Shown: piece by piece, positions 43,899-53,987 of the stretch
Position numbering within the stretch: the first letter of the stretch is position 1
Layout: each line of letters opens with the position of its first letter
DNA from: Fragilariopsis cylindrus CCMP1102
Lineage: Eukaryota; Bacillariophyta; Bacillariophyceae; Bacillariales; Bacillariaceae
Assembly: GCA_900095095.1 (NCBI GenBank)
Contig: FMBT01000306.1
Span: 186,001 to 250,000 of the forward strand
Length of the DNA stretch: 64,000 nucleotides
Direction of reading: 5' to 3'
The notes under the pieces: model-generated
The model's database searches: none
What the model was told of the DNA's origin: nothing
What the model saw: only the letters and a program-made list of their open reading frames with translations
Program-made: the position numbers and the translations under genes

Positions 43899-46266
43899 CT
43901 AACTTCGAGTTCTTCGATGATCATTAAATACGAATCTCCTTTTTTCATCGATTTTGTACCCTAAACAGTTTGGTCCATCGGTATCAACAAGTATCTTACG
44001 GACTGCTGTACAGTTGTATACTTCCGTGGCATTCACTCCCAACTTCAACCAAGAGTCGACGTTATGGCTGATTCCTTCTTCTCGAGGTGTTTTAGCTAGG
44101 AGCATAAGTCTTATGGTCCTCATCTGTCGCTTGTCTCCATCAAAAGTATTTGGAAAATTGTTTTTATTTTTCCGGGTGCTTTCCTTCTAGATACTTCATG
44201 AAGGGTCATTATTTTAATTTTTATCAACCGTTACTTGTTCGACTTTGATATCTTTATCGGCTATTTTTTTAGTGATTCGATCATCATTGATATCTTTTTT
44301 TTCTTCGATTCTTCTGATGCTTTCACTTTTGCAGCATCAGCTGCCGCCTTTTTGGTTGCCTTTGCATCAACTGCTACCTTTTTAAGTTTTTCTTCTTCCT
44401 TTTTCTTTTCGGTTGCCTTTGCATCAACTGCTGCCTTTTTAAGTTTTTCTTCTTCCTTTTTCTTTTTAACTTCCTCAACACGTTTCCATTTTGCCAATGC
44501 ACCAGTTTCATTTGCTATCCTCCAGTCTTCTGCTATTGATTTTTTAATTGATCTGGTCCACCACATGGAAAAAGTAATTCATTTGGACATACATCATAAT
44601 CAAAATAATCCCATCCGAAGCGATCTCTTGGATCTAAAAATGGTTTCCTACGACTAACTTTCCATTTCCCTCGTCGAGGTTCTAAACATCGTGGTAAATG
44701 CTTATCAAGTTTCATCCGTTCACCTGTTGAATCTTTCCGTCGATCTTTTACTGTTAATGATGCGATACCAAGTGATTCTAATGTTGTATGACTAACCCAA
44801 TATTGTCTTGTTACTGCCCATGCTTGTCGATCTGTTAGATAATAGCTAGCTAATACGTCCGGGCGGATTTCTGGTTCTTCTTTGATTATTTCAGTTTCAC
44901 CAATCTTAGTTGTTGAATTAATTATTTTTGTTACTGGTCCATCAAGTGTTGTATTACCATACAGTTGAATGAAGTCTGTTAAGAAGCTACGGCTCATAAT
45001 CCATCCAGAAAACCCTATACCGGTATTAATAAAGTATCGTTTTTCAGTTAATGCTAAATCCTTTACCATCGTCATTGGTACACATAAATCATTATCAGCT
45101 TCAATATAAAAATAATATTCAACATTAGGGAATTTACGTAACACATAAGAAAACACTTGTAATATTTTTTGTCGATAACATTTCACAGAATAATATTGAC
45201 ATGGTGCCTCATTGGGTTCAACAGCAGAAACTGCTTTTTTCTTCTGACTACCTGTCAAATTTGATCTATAATTTTCAAGGATATCATCAACAACTAATCG
45301 TGCATTATGAAATAATTGTGAATGTTTCGATTTTGGTTGTTTCGCTTGTGTCAAATCAACATAGTCAAATATATGAAAATCATGATTGATTTGTGTCGGC
45401 GTTAAATGTCGTGAATCACGTATCACAAAAGGGAAAAATCTTGAATCATCAACATACTTCATCGATTTCGATTCAAGATTGGATATTTCAGAACGCATAT
45501 TATCCATCTGCTGTTGCAAGAGAAGGTCATTGCTGCTGATTTTGTCATTTCTATTGTTTACATTACTCTGGTCACGGATATTATTGTACTGTGAAGCACT
45601 ACTGATATTGTAGTTGATTGTGTTCTTCAGCAGGACGTCATATGAGTTCTTCACAATTGTTAATTGGTCATGATGATCCTGTAGTAAGATATCATTAATA
45701 GTATTACCACTTCCTTTTCGAAGCTTGCCGTTGTTATTATTGTCACTCGTTGTATCGATTCTGTTGTTGTGTAAAGTAGTATTCAAAATAAGCTGTATCG
45801 TTATCATTAGAATCACTATCAGCGCGACAAAATACGGAATAGAAAAGTAAGATTTTCCAGTGTCTTTTTTATTTCTTCTTTTACCACCACCACCACCTCT
45901 ATGACCTATACTTCTACTAGCGCTGTCGATACTTATACCACTTCCATTAGACATAGGTGCCTGTTGTTGTTTTCTTCTTCGTCGCTGACGAGATGGAGAT
46001 GACTGTCCGCTATCATTATTGTTGCTATTGTCGTTATTGGTGGTGGTGGTTTTGAGTATAGATGTGATGGTAGAGGGTGGTATAAATGATGCAGCAGTAG
46101 CTGATGGAGGCATCGATGCCGACGTATGATGACTGGCAACGGCAACGGCAACATCATCTACAGTAGGAGTAGAAGCATCATCCTTTATTTTCTTCATATT
46201 ATCCTTATTCTCCATAATCGTTTCGAGTGATAATGATAAATTGTTATTATAATTGCGATGACGCAT
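43899..46266 (-). CDS. Type II Golgi glycosyltransferase-like protein (paralogue B) with charged tail
   Basis: The first frame (46266-44533, 577 aa) has one anchor (YFVALIVILMITIQLILNTTL), an Asn-rich stem and a luminal domain that matches the protein at 30-31.8 kb: FFPFVIRDSRHLTPTQI, YYFYIEADNDLCVPM, RYFINTGIGFSGWIMSRSF, HLPRCLEPRRGKW, DYFDYDVCPNELLFPCGG. The stop at 44533 sits at a T6 run (44540-44545). One base more there continues the frame into a Lys/Glu-rich tail with a repeat KKKEEEKLKKAAVDAKAT twice. A second missing base in the T8 run at 44295-44302 leads to DINDDRITKKIADKDIKVEQ. A 48-nt GT-AG step would then join LMLLAKTPREEGISHNVDSW, an open, well-formed exon ending at 43899. The tail is proposed; the catalytic part is solid. 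Paralogue A lacks the tail. Confidence 0.7.
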
Positions 46267-47194
46267 TCAGCCAACCAAACACAACACAACCAGAAATGAT
46301 GAACAGGGGGGGGGGGGGGGGATTGTTGGACGAAGACAATACTACAAATTGTTGCCACTCTTCCTTCCTTCCTTGACGTTATATGCTTGCCGTTGCTGTT
46401 CTAGGTTCAACGGTCTGGGTCTACTCTCGAACTCCAAAGGTCCAAGATTATTTCTATTTTGCTTTTGTGTCGTCTTTTGAGATTTGAGATTTGTGTCTCG
46501 TCTTGTGATTTGGGATTTGTGTCTGAAGAAAGGATAATTTAAAAATAAGACTGAAAAAATGTGGTACAACGTTCGAAACGGCTAACTACTAGTAAGCAAA
46601 AACATTATCGTTAAGTAAAAAAAAACATACCCGCCGTACAAACCACTACTGTAGCTATTTACAGTAGCTAAATAGTTAGCTCTGGTAATTTTTATACAAA
46701 TAAATAAGGATGAAAGGGGAATGGAAACTCATCTTTTTCATATTGAGATTAATCAACCAGAGGAGGAATTAGGATTCAAAAACCAAGAGTACAATTAGGC
46801 ACAAAGTGCAATCTCTCTTTCTATCTAAAGTCTAATGTCTAATGTGGTGGTCCTGATGCTACTACATTACATTTTGATCCATCCTTACATAGCATCATCA
46901 CTAGATTCAAGGATGGAACCTATGCACATACGACATGCTTAACAGACAATTCGTCAACGAAAATTGGGTTGAGGTGTCTAAGATTCATCTCGTTGATAAT
47001 AATCTATTTTAGTACTACTTTATATATTATGCTATGGGAGGATTGTTAAAAAGGAGAGAATATTCTTGGTTGTGGGATATTTTTAAAATAGAAGCGGCAC
47101 TCGATTTTTTTTCCCCTCGCACCTAATAACTGCTACAATGTAATTTTTTTGAAGTATCATTTCCTCCTACTGTAGATCATTTTGTAGAAATAGA
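46267..47194. other. Intergenic with G16 run
   Basis: Upstream of the paralogue B gene and downstream of the minus-strand RS-like gene. Holds a 16-G homopolymer at 46306-46321, unusual in this AT-rich DNA, and no supported gene. Confidence 0.5.
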
Positions 47195-48058
47195 TCAACT
47201 GCGTTCCTCGCTGTTGCTGTTGTTGCTATCCCTACTTGATTTCCTCTTTCTAGACGATGACGATTCTTTTCGACGAGGTCGTCGTTCCTTTCTTCGTTTT
47301 TTACTACTACTTTTTCTTTTTGCATCGCTACTATCACTATCACTATCACTGCCACTATTATCGTCCTCCTCCTCATCGCGGTGACGACTACTACGGCGAT
47401 GTCGTCTCGAAGATTTGCTTCGTTTTCGTTTCTCGTCCCGATGTCTACTTTTTCTTTTCCGTTTACTACGCTTCTTTCGGTCGTCGTCGCTGTCACTGTC
47501 ACTATCGTCATCATCGCTTCCACTATCATCGTCATCCGAATAATCCCTTCGCTTCTTGCGTTTCTTCTTCTTTCTACTTCGCTTTTTATTTTTTCCCTTT
47601 TCCTCATCGTTGCCATTATTATTATCATCGTCGTCCTCCTCCTCCTCATCTTCTTCTTCTTCTTTTTCTACGAATTCTTCTTCACTACTACTATCCGGAT
47701 CCTCCAATAGTTGACGCATTTTGGGGTCCAACGAACCTTTAGCGTTGGATGGGTCCCCATTACCATCTATTCCACTTCTTTGTACTTTACCCTTTTTTAA
47801 TCCTAAATACAACTTAGCTACAAAACTAGTCCGGTCTGCACCATCTGTTACGTTTTGTTGTCGTGCCATTTGTTGTACCTTCTTTACCTTTTCCTCCATT
47901 TCAGCTGTCGGCTTTCCACCATCATCTTCCTCCTCATCCACAGCAGCGTTCGCGTACGGATTATGACCAATCGTCTTGGACCAAATATCATTCGTTTTCA
48001 GCGTCCCCGTGGTCGTCATACGATTATTGTGTGGCATTTTAACCCGTCCTGCTGACAT
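47195..48058 (-). CDS. RS-like nuclear protein with acidic and basic tracts
   Basis: A 287-aa frame from ATG 48058. The N-terminal half has ordered blocks (IWSKTIGHNPYANAAVDEEEDD, EMEEKVKKVQQMARQQNV, RTSFVAKLYLGLKKGKVQ, GSLDPKMRQLLEDPDSSSEEEF). The second half is low complexity: acidic runs, Lys/Arg clusters (KKKRKKRRDYSDDDD) and Ser-Arg pairs (KRSKSSRRHRRSSRH, SSSSRKRKSS). This is the composition of splicing-associated RS-like or NKAP/CIR-type nuclear proteins, probably phosphorylated and nuclear. No RRM is visible. The strong trinucleotide bias keeps other frames open; those are shadows. Confidence 0.65.
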   Translation of the reverse strand: MSAGRVKMPHNNRMTTTGTLKTNDIWSKTIGHNPYANAAVDEEEDDGGKPTAEMEEKVKKVQQMARQQNVTDGADRTSFVAKLYLGLKKGKVQRSGIDGNGDPSNAKGSLDPKMRQLLEDPDSSSEEEFVEKEEEEDEEEEDDDDNNNGNDEEKGKNKKRSRKKKKRKKRRDYSDDDDSGSDDDDSDSDSDDDRKKRSKRKRKSRHRDEKRKRSKSSRRHRRSSRHRDEEEDDNSGSDSDSDSSDAKRKSSSKKRRKERRPRRKESSSSRKRKSSRDSNNSNSEERS

Positions 48059-48586
48059 GATGAATTAATTCTTCTCTATTTTTTGTTTTATGTAGGGGCA
48101 ACGATGTGCAATATGAAATATAAGTCAAGAAGTGAAGCTTTGTTTTGTTTTGTTTTGTTTTGTAATGTGCTATGCTCATTGATGTTGCAAGTTGCCAGTC
48201 CGATGTTGCAATAATAAATAATGGAAGCAGGCAAAATAGTCTAAAAAATACGTACTAGTAGAATACTGAAGTAAAAGGGAATGATTTAGCCCCAAAATAA
48301 GAATGAGTGCCTAAAAAGTCCGGCTGCAATCAACCGTTAAAAAGACGTTCCGAGCTGCAAGGGGCGTTTTGGAATGCGTCATCATCACTTTTTATCGATA
48401 CACTCAGCAAAACACATCATAATAAACACATAAAATCTGTAGGCTGTACGGTAAGTCAGGGGTAATAATTTTTTTGACCCCTGCGGTAAGGTAGGGACAC
48501 AATAAAATATAAGAAAGAGAGAGAAAAAAGAGTAAGAAGAGAAACATATACGGTATAATAGTAAATCAAAATCATCAAATAGTATA
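48059..48586. other. Divergent promoter region
   Basis: Contains a (GTTTT)n-like repeat at about 48140-48162, otherwise plain AT-rich spacer. Confidence 0.45.
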
Positions 48587-49285
48587 ATGTCCGCAACCAC
48601 CACCGCCCGATTAAGCTCAGCCATCTATAGAATGAGTAGTTGTAAAATTGGAGTTGTTCCTCGGCAGAAAATAATACGTCAATTTCAACGACAACGACAG
48701 CAGCAACAGCAGCAGTGTTGTAGTAGTTGGTTGATGCGTAATAGTAGTAGTCGTCATCTAACTACTACTACCGCTTCTTCCACAACTACAACAACAACGA
48801 AAAATAATATTTCATCATCATCGTCGTCGTCATCCAAACCATCATCATTATTTTCGAAAGAACAGTATGTTCATCCTCTTTCACAAATTGTGTTAACACA
48901 TCTACAACAATCCCAATCAGATTTTCTCAAACAATATGGTCTCGTTGAAAATTCCTTGACCTTTCACAAGGATGGTACCTTCACATTAGCATTCCCGTCA
49001 TCGAACACTACTACCATTCCCAATACTACTACTAATAATTCTAATAGTAACACTACCGACACACAGCAGCAAGAATCAAACAACAACAAGAATAAGAATA
49101 TGATATGGACGTGGTATGAAGCAGCCGAAAAGAAACATTGGTTATCAATTGAACGAAATGAGGTAGTGGGTAGTTACTTAATGCAAGATAATTTGAAATC
49201 AGCATGGTCATCCGATACCAATTATGATAAAATTATTGATGCCACCAATACAATGGTACAAAAGGTGCTAACAGAAAATAAATAA
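48587..49285 (+). CDS. Unknown protein with Ser/Thr-rich N-terminus, possibly mitochondrial
   Basis: A 232-aa frame. The first 80 residues are basic and Ser/Thr/Gln-rich, with few acidic residues (KIGVVPRQKIIRQFQRQRQ, SSRHLTTTTA), which suits a mitochondrial presequence. Two ordered blocks follow: SQIVLTHLQQSQSDFLKQYGLVENSLTFHKDGTFTLAFP and IWTWYEAAEKKHWLSIERNEVVGSYLMQDN, separated by a Thr/Asn-rich insert. The W-x-Y and KKHWLSIER pattern suggests a beta-rich fold, but I recognise no family. Confidence 0.6.
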   Translation: MSATTTARLSSAIYRMSSCKIGVVPRQKIIRQFQRQRQQQQQQCCSSWLMRNSSSRHLTTTTASSTTTTTTKNNISSSSSSSSKPSSLFSKEQYVHPLSQIVLTHLQQSQSDFLKQYGLVENSLTFHKDGTFTLAFPSSNTTTIPNTTTNNSNSNTTDTQQQESNNNKNKNMIWTWYEAAEKKHWLSIERNEVVGSYLMQDNLKSAWSSDTNYDKIIDATNTMVQKVLTENK

Positions 49286-50438
49286 TCACCGATGACAGTA
49301 GCGACAACAGTTGAAGTAACAACAACAACAACAAGATGAAGAAGAATAAAGATCACAATTAATAATATGGCTTTTGTGCCATATATATATATATATACCG
49401 TACAGTACTAGACATAATATATCATTTTAAAATGTTATTTAACTTCTTATTTACCTGAAATTTTTATTTTTTGATGATATTATTCATCTGTGCTGAATTC
49501 ATTCTTTAATACTCGTTGTTGTTGTTGCACTTTAATAGACCGTATATCTATGCTGATTCTGAATATATCATCCATTCATAACTAACTACTGTACCGTTAG
49601 CCTGTAAAAATGCAACCAAATAATGGAAAATATATGCTCTTAAAGTGTGATTTTTGATACGAAATAACGCTGAAAAACTAAATCATGTCAAAATAACGCG
49701 GAAAACTAAATCATGTCTAGATAAAATAAATATCCTAATAAATATTCTAACCCTGTGTGAAATATAGCCAAAACGAGCAGATCAAAGGCTAGTTAATTGT
49801 GAATAGATGATATTTTCAGCATCAGCATAGAAATACAGTCTATGAATGTGTTTTGAATGTTTTTTTGAATGTTTTTTTGTGTAATGGTATAGTTAACTAG
49901 TCTAGGTGGAAAAAATGCGCAAAAATTGAATTAGGCAAACTTTCCTTACAGTATTTGGACCAGCATACTTCCTCCGTCCGTTTGAAAATTTAGCGCTTGT
50001 AAAAGGACGCTAAAACATTAAAATATTTAGATCTACTCACAAAATAGAGGGTTAAAATCACAAGTTTCCCTCATCCTCCTTGCAAATTTCGTCGTTGAAC
50101 GTCTTAATTAGGCGCAAAATTTTCAAACGATAGCGCGGGTGAATTAAGCGTTGCAAGGAGGAAGTACTATGGAAAATATTTGTACGACGACTTTAACCCA
50201 CGCGCGGATCTTGGCGCACCCCGGATAAATTATTGGATCGCTAGGACCTAATGGATCGCTAGGACCTACCGACCTAATGGATCGCCCAGTAGCAAATGGA
50301 GATAGCCTTGTACAGAAGAAACACCAACACATGAGATAGGAACACAGGATGTAAACAAGATACTGTGCTCACTTTAATCTCTAACTATTAGAAGTAAATA
50401 CTAATACACAACGTAGTTCTTAAACGTTAATATCGAGT
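49286..50438. other. Repeat-bearing intergenic region
   Basis: About 1.1 kb without a gene. It holds an AT microsatellite (about 49381-49397), the MITE-like element at 49966-50166, and an 18-bp unit (tggatcgctaggacctaa) repeated between about 50243 and 50285. Confidence 0.55.
49966..50166. mobile_element. Putative MITE with Stowaway-like terminal repeats
   Basis: A ~200-bp element bounded by TA dinucleotides. The left end reads cttcctccgtccgtttgaaa; the right end ends ggaggaag, the exact inverse of the first eight bases, and the inverted sequence shares further blocks inside (tttgaaaatttagcgc against gcgcaaaattttcaaa). TA target duplication and a CTxCCTCC end are typical of Tc1/mariner-related MITEs. 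It has no ORF. Boundaries are my reading. Confidence 0.5.
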
Positions 50439-50957
50439 ATGACGATCAAGGAAGCAAATGATAATGCCAGGGCTAAGGATGCAGTTGCAGTAGAATTAGA
50501 ATCTACATCATCGCCTACCGAGGACCCTACAAATCAGAAATTCTTTTCGGACGATAAGCTAATTCTTGGCCGATGGGTTCTTGTCAATAGTGAGGGTTTT
50601 CTCTCCTTTGACTCAGGAGAAATGACAATCACTCGCCGAGTAAACGAGGTGACAGGTATGGTAGAGTACCACGCAAACAAATGGATGAAGATGCGATTGT
50701 GCGGCTGTTGTCCTATATCGGAATCGGGAACAACAATGATCAGATTTACGAGCAATGGTACGTTCACAGTGATGATAAACGCAAAAGCCATGGGCGTAGA
50801 TAAAGATATACCCGGAAATGGAAGCAGAGTGGGGAATATGTTTACTATTGAATGTAAAGTTGGGGGCATAACTAGTACTGAAGAAATGGTATTTCAGGGA
50901 GATAAATGTCGCGTAAAAGGAAAAGATGTCACTCATGAGTTCGAAAGAGTTGCGTAA
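50439..50957 (+). CDS. Small beta-rich protein, calycin-like in outline
   Basis: A 172-aa frame from ATG 50439, no signal peptide. Strand-like segments run through it: LILGRWVLVNSEGFLSFDS, MTITRRVNEVTGMVEYHANKW, GTTMIRFTSNGTFTVMINA, FTIECKVGG, STEEMVFQGDKCRVKGK and DVTHEFERV. The GRW start, repeated hairpins and a closing KCRVKG..THEFERV recall lipocalin/fatty-acid-binding folds, which bind hydrophobic ligands, but this is by shape only. RLCGCC is a Cys cluster near residue 87. Confidence 0.6.
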   Translation: MTIKEANDNARAKDAVAVELESTSSPTEDPTNQKFFSDDKLILGRWVLVNSEGFLSFDSGEMTITRRVNEVTGMVEYHANKWMKMRLCGCCPISESGTTMIRFTSNGTFTVMINAKAMGVDKDIPGNGSRVGNMFTIECKVGGITSTEEMVFQGDKCRVKGKDVTHEFERVA

Positions 50958-51460
50958 ATCATTAGACATGATGTTTGGCATGCTTTGAGGATGTATTATT
51001 AGGCGATTCTGCTGTATATACAGAAAGAATTCCTGCAATACGAAGAAAAAACAAGCCAAAACGATCAGAAGTGTAATGATCCGATGTACACTTTGCATTG
51101 ACGAAAGAATAGACTTTGAATGTTTCCTACTTTGTTTCCTATTATAGTACTGCTATAGTTTTACAGTATTATACTGTACGAAAATTGTATCTAATATTAT
51201 ATTATTTTATGCATTACTATTATATTTATTCAGTCACTATCATATTTTAGATCGATCCATAGCGTTATTGCTATTCCCTATAGTATAGTATGTAAAACGG
51301 AACGGAATGAAAATATCATCATTCTTCTTCATTATTTATCTTACTCTGTTATTAGTCCCGTGCAAAAACGTGCACCCACACACGGTTGTACGGTACTGCA
51401 CAATACTTTCTCGAAATGAGTGTCGATGTATTGTATCAATTGACTCTCTGTTTTTCTGGT
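50958..51460. other. Convergent 3' region
   Basis: AT-rich spacer; contains low-complexity TA tracts. No gene supported. Confidence 0.45.
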
Positions 51461-53407
51461 CTAAAATTTGTATACACCACCAACTGAAACAATACCGTTG
51501 TACACGTATGTATTATTGAGGGGGACATATTGTTCTGTAAGGATCTTCACGGCCTCTTGACTAGCAACACCACCAACGACAGAAGCGACAGTATGGATTT
51601 CGGCGTTGCCGTATCTCGTCAATTCTTTGCAGATTCGTACAACGTTATTGTTGTCGTCATCGCCATCGTCGTTGCTCAACAATAATTCTTGATCGGAGAG
51701 CTTGTAGTGAGGAATAACCGTTTCTTTCATTATCTTGGTTAGTAGGTCCTCGTCCTTCTTCAGCGCGGTATTACCGTCGTCAACATCACTACAAGCAACA
51801 ACACATCCTGGATAACGTCCCTCTTGACCACAAAAGATTTGAACAGCCCGTAATCCAAGATACCACAAAATTGGTGTATGAACGGCTACTTCATACGAAT
51901 CCATTAATGCCATCTTCCAATCATCGACCAATTCGTCGTCGCCGTCGCCGTCATTGGAGGCGTAGTATTCCTGACGGAGGCTTCGAGTCTGTACGTGCCC
52001 AACAGAGTAGACATTGGAGCAAAAATTCACGATATCCTCTTCGGATACTAATTTTTCGTCATTAGTATTCGCCTGTTGCTGACGACGAATAATTTCGGTC
52101 ATTTTCTTGACGTCTTCTGCTCCTTGATCACGGTACATTCTTTGTAACCGAACGTACAGATCGGTCGATGCCGTCATATCAGGAACACTACCATTGATTG
52201 GCGGTCGGTGATCGGGATGTTCTTTCATAAAAATTTCGAGGGCGGACTGCAACATACCAAGCTTGGTGGTCTTACCATCACCGTCACTACCATTCGTCAT
52301 AGGAACGGTAGTTAAATCATCCAAATTCAGATCACGTTCAGTATAGGCTAGATACGCATTCGCAACTGCTTCTTGGAAATTTAGTTGCTTATTATAATCT
52401 CTTGCCATAGATTTGACGTAGTCATTGACGAAGTCTTGTTTTTCGTTGAAGGTTTTTGGTAAAATCCGTCCGTGTCCGTGTCCGCCGTTTTGGTTGTTTT
52501 CCATATCGTCTTCCGGCGCTTCTTTTGATTTATCTTCATGATATCGATCGATCGCCTTCGTTAACAACACCGGGTACGGAATATGTCCGTGTTGCATATC
52601 ATCAAGAAGATCAAGATTGATCGAATCGACTAACTGTCTTAAGGAAGGGAAGGATGTAACCAAACGCAAATCGGGTGGTGAATTTGTTGGTTTTGGTTGC
52701 AATAAAATTGTACCTGTGGCGGGTAACTGTAACCGAACAGATCCGATCAATCCATATGATGTCACTACTATCAGTGGAAGACCGGACTCGTAACATGCAT
52801 CTGCCAATGCCTCTAAGATACATGGAGGAGAAACATCAGCTGCGATGACTAAAAGTTTCTTTCTATTGTTGTTGTTGTTGTTGTTGTGGCTGATACTGCT
52901 TTCCTCCATATCGGTATCGGTATCGTCTCGACGATTCGATTCCTCCTCAAAAATTTCTTTCCAATATTCAGATATGTTTGGTCCCGTAGTAGTGCCGTCG
53001 TCAGTCTTGTTGTTGTTGTTTTTCTTTGTTGCCAATGAAAGATTCCGATAAGAACCACGTACATCAGGATTCAACTCTTGTAGATACTTGCACGCTGCCT
53101 CCGCTTTCGTGGTGACGGCATTGTCAGATTCTTTTTTTGGCAAAAAGAAATTTGTAGAAGAGTCTTGATCCGTTACTATTCCTGTCATAGAATCACGACC
53201 ATTATCATCCTCATTATCATCATAATCGTCATCGTCAACAAAATCCATTACAGTGAAAGCACCAACACCTGGCAAGACAAGGTTTTTGAGTGTTTCAGTT
53301 CCTGCCGAAGAACAACCCACAGATAATACTCGGGTATTACTCAAGGCTCTCTGACCTTGTGCACCCCATAGTCGGAGCTGTCGATCGTATTTGTCGGTCG
53401 TAGCCAT
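51461..53407 (-). CDS. NAE1: NEDD8-activating enzyme E1 regulatory subunit (NAE1/ULA1)
   Basis: A 648-aa protein from ATG 53407, longer than the usual ~530 because of acidic and Asn-rich inserts. It starts DKYDRQLRLWGAQGQRAL, the signature of E1-like adenylation domains, followed by VLSVGCSSAGTETLKNLVLPGVGAF. It lacks a catalytic Cys domain and a ubiquitin-fold domain, as expected for the APPBP1 subunit. LQELNPDVRGSY and the C-terminal VASVVGGVASQEAVKILTEQYVPLNNTYVYNGI match the family. The partner is UBA3; together they activate NEDD8 for cullin neddylation. Cytosolic/nuclear. Single exon. Confidence 0.95.
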   Translation of the reverse strand: MATTDKYDRQLRLWGAQGQRALSNTRVLSVGCSSAGTETLKNLVLPGVGAFTVMDFVDDDDYDDNEDDNGRDSMTGIVTDQDSSTNFFLPKKESDNAVTTKAEAACKYLQELNPDVRGSYRNLSLATKKNNNNKTDDGTTTGPNISEYWKEIFEEESNRRDDTDTDMEESSISHNNNNNNNRKKLLVIAADVSPPCILEALADACYESGLPLIVVTSYGLIGSVRLQLPATGTILLQPKPTNSPPDLRLVTSFPSLRQLVDSINLDLLDDMQHGHIPYPVLLTKAIDRYHEDKSKEAPEDDMENNQNGGHGHGRILPKTFNEKQDFVNDYVKSMARDYNKQLNFQEAVANAYLAYTERDLNLDDLTTVPMTNGSDGDGKTTKLGMLQSALEIFMKEHPDHRPPINGSVPDMTASTDLYVRLQRMYRDQGAEDVKKMTEIIRRQQQANTNDEKLVSEEDIVNFCSNVYSVGHVQTRSLRQEYYASNDGDGDDELVDDWKMALMDSYEVAVHTPILWYLGLRAVQIFCGQEGRYPGCVVACSDVDDGNTALKKDEDLLTKIMKETVIPHYKLSDQELLLSNDDGDDDNNNVVRICKELTRYGNAEIHTVASVVGGVASQEAVKILTEQYVPLNNTYVYNGIVSVGGVYKF

Positions 53408-53987
53408 GGTTATATAAGTCCTGGTTGTTTTGTTGACGAGACGATGATAATCGCCAGAGTATTATTGTGTCCCTCTAATGTTATTATATTAATGTTAGTC
53501 CTGTCGAGAAAAAGCAAAAAGGCTTCTTTCATCGTCGTTTTTCTACTTTCTACTCCTTTATTCGATTGTAGGTCCTTTGATTTACTTAGCTCTTATTTTC
53601 TCCCTCGCGCATTTCAATTTTTTGCGCGGTCAAAAACAATCTTTGCTTGTACTGTACCAACAATGTCGAAATAATGTAGTCGCGAATAGATCGTGCCGTG
53701 CAAAGGGGAGGATTAGAGAAATCTTCCGGCAGCGTTTTTTTAAAATGATCGAGTGAGTGAGTCAGTCAACACGTGAAAATGATGATCGGTATGTTGTTTT
53801 GATGAGTGCAACTTTGCTGCTGGTCCAATAATAATCTACTAATATCTTAAAATAAAAGTGCATGTCGACGATCATGCATGGTACATAGGTATCCATCTTC
53901 TTGATGATGTACAGTATGTGAAAAGGGTTCATTTTGTATTCACTCCCATCTTTGTCACTAATAATCAACAAACAGTAGTCAACAATA
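53408..53987. other. Divergent promoter region
   Basis: Spacer between NAE1 and the epimerase-like gene; no supported gene. Confidence 0.45.

Noticed and set aside
47167-47710. Frames on both strands across the RS-like gene
   Set aside because: Open only because of the trinucleotide bias of the real gene.
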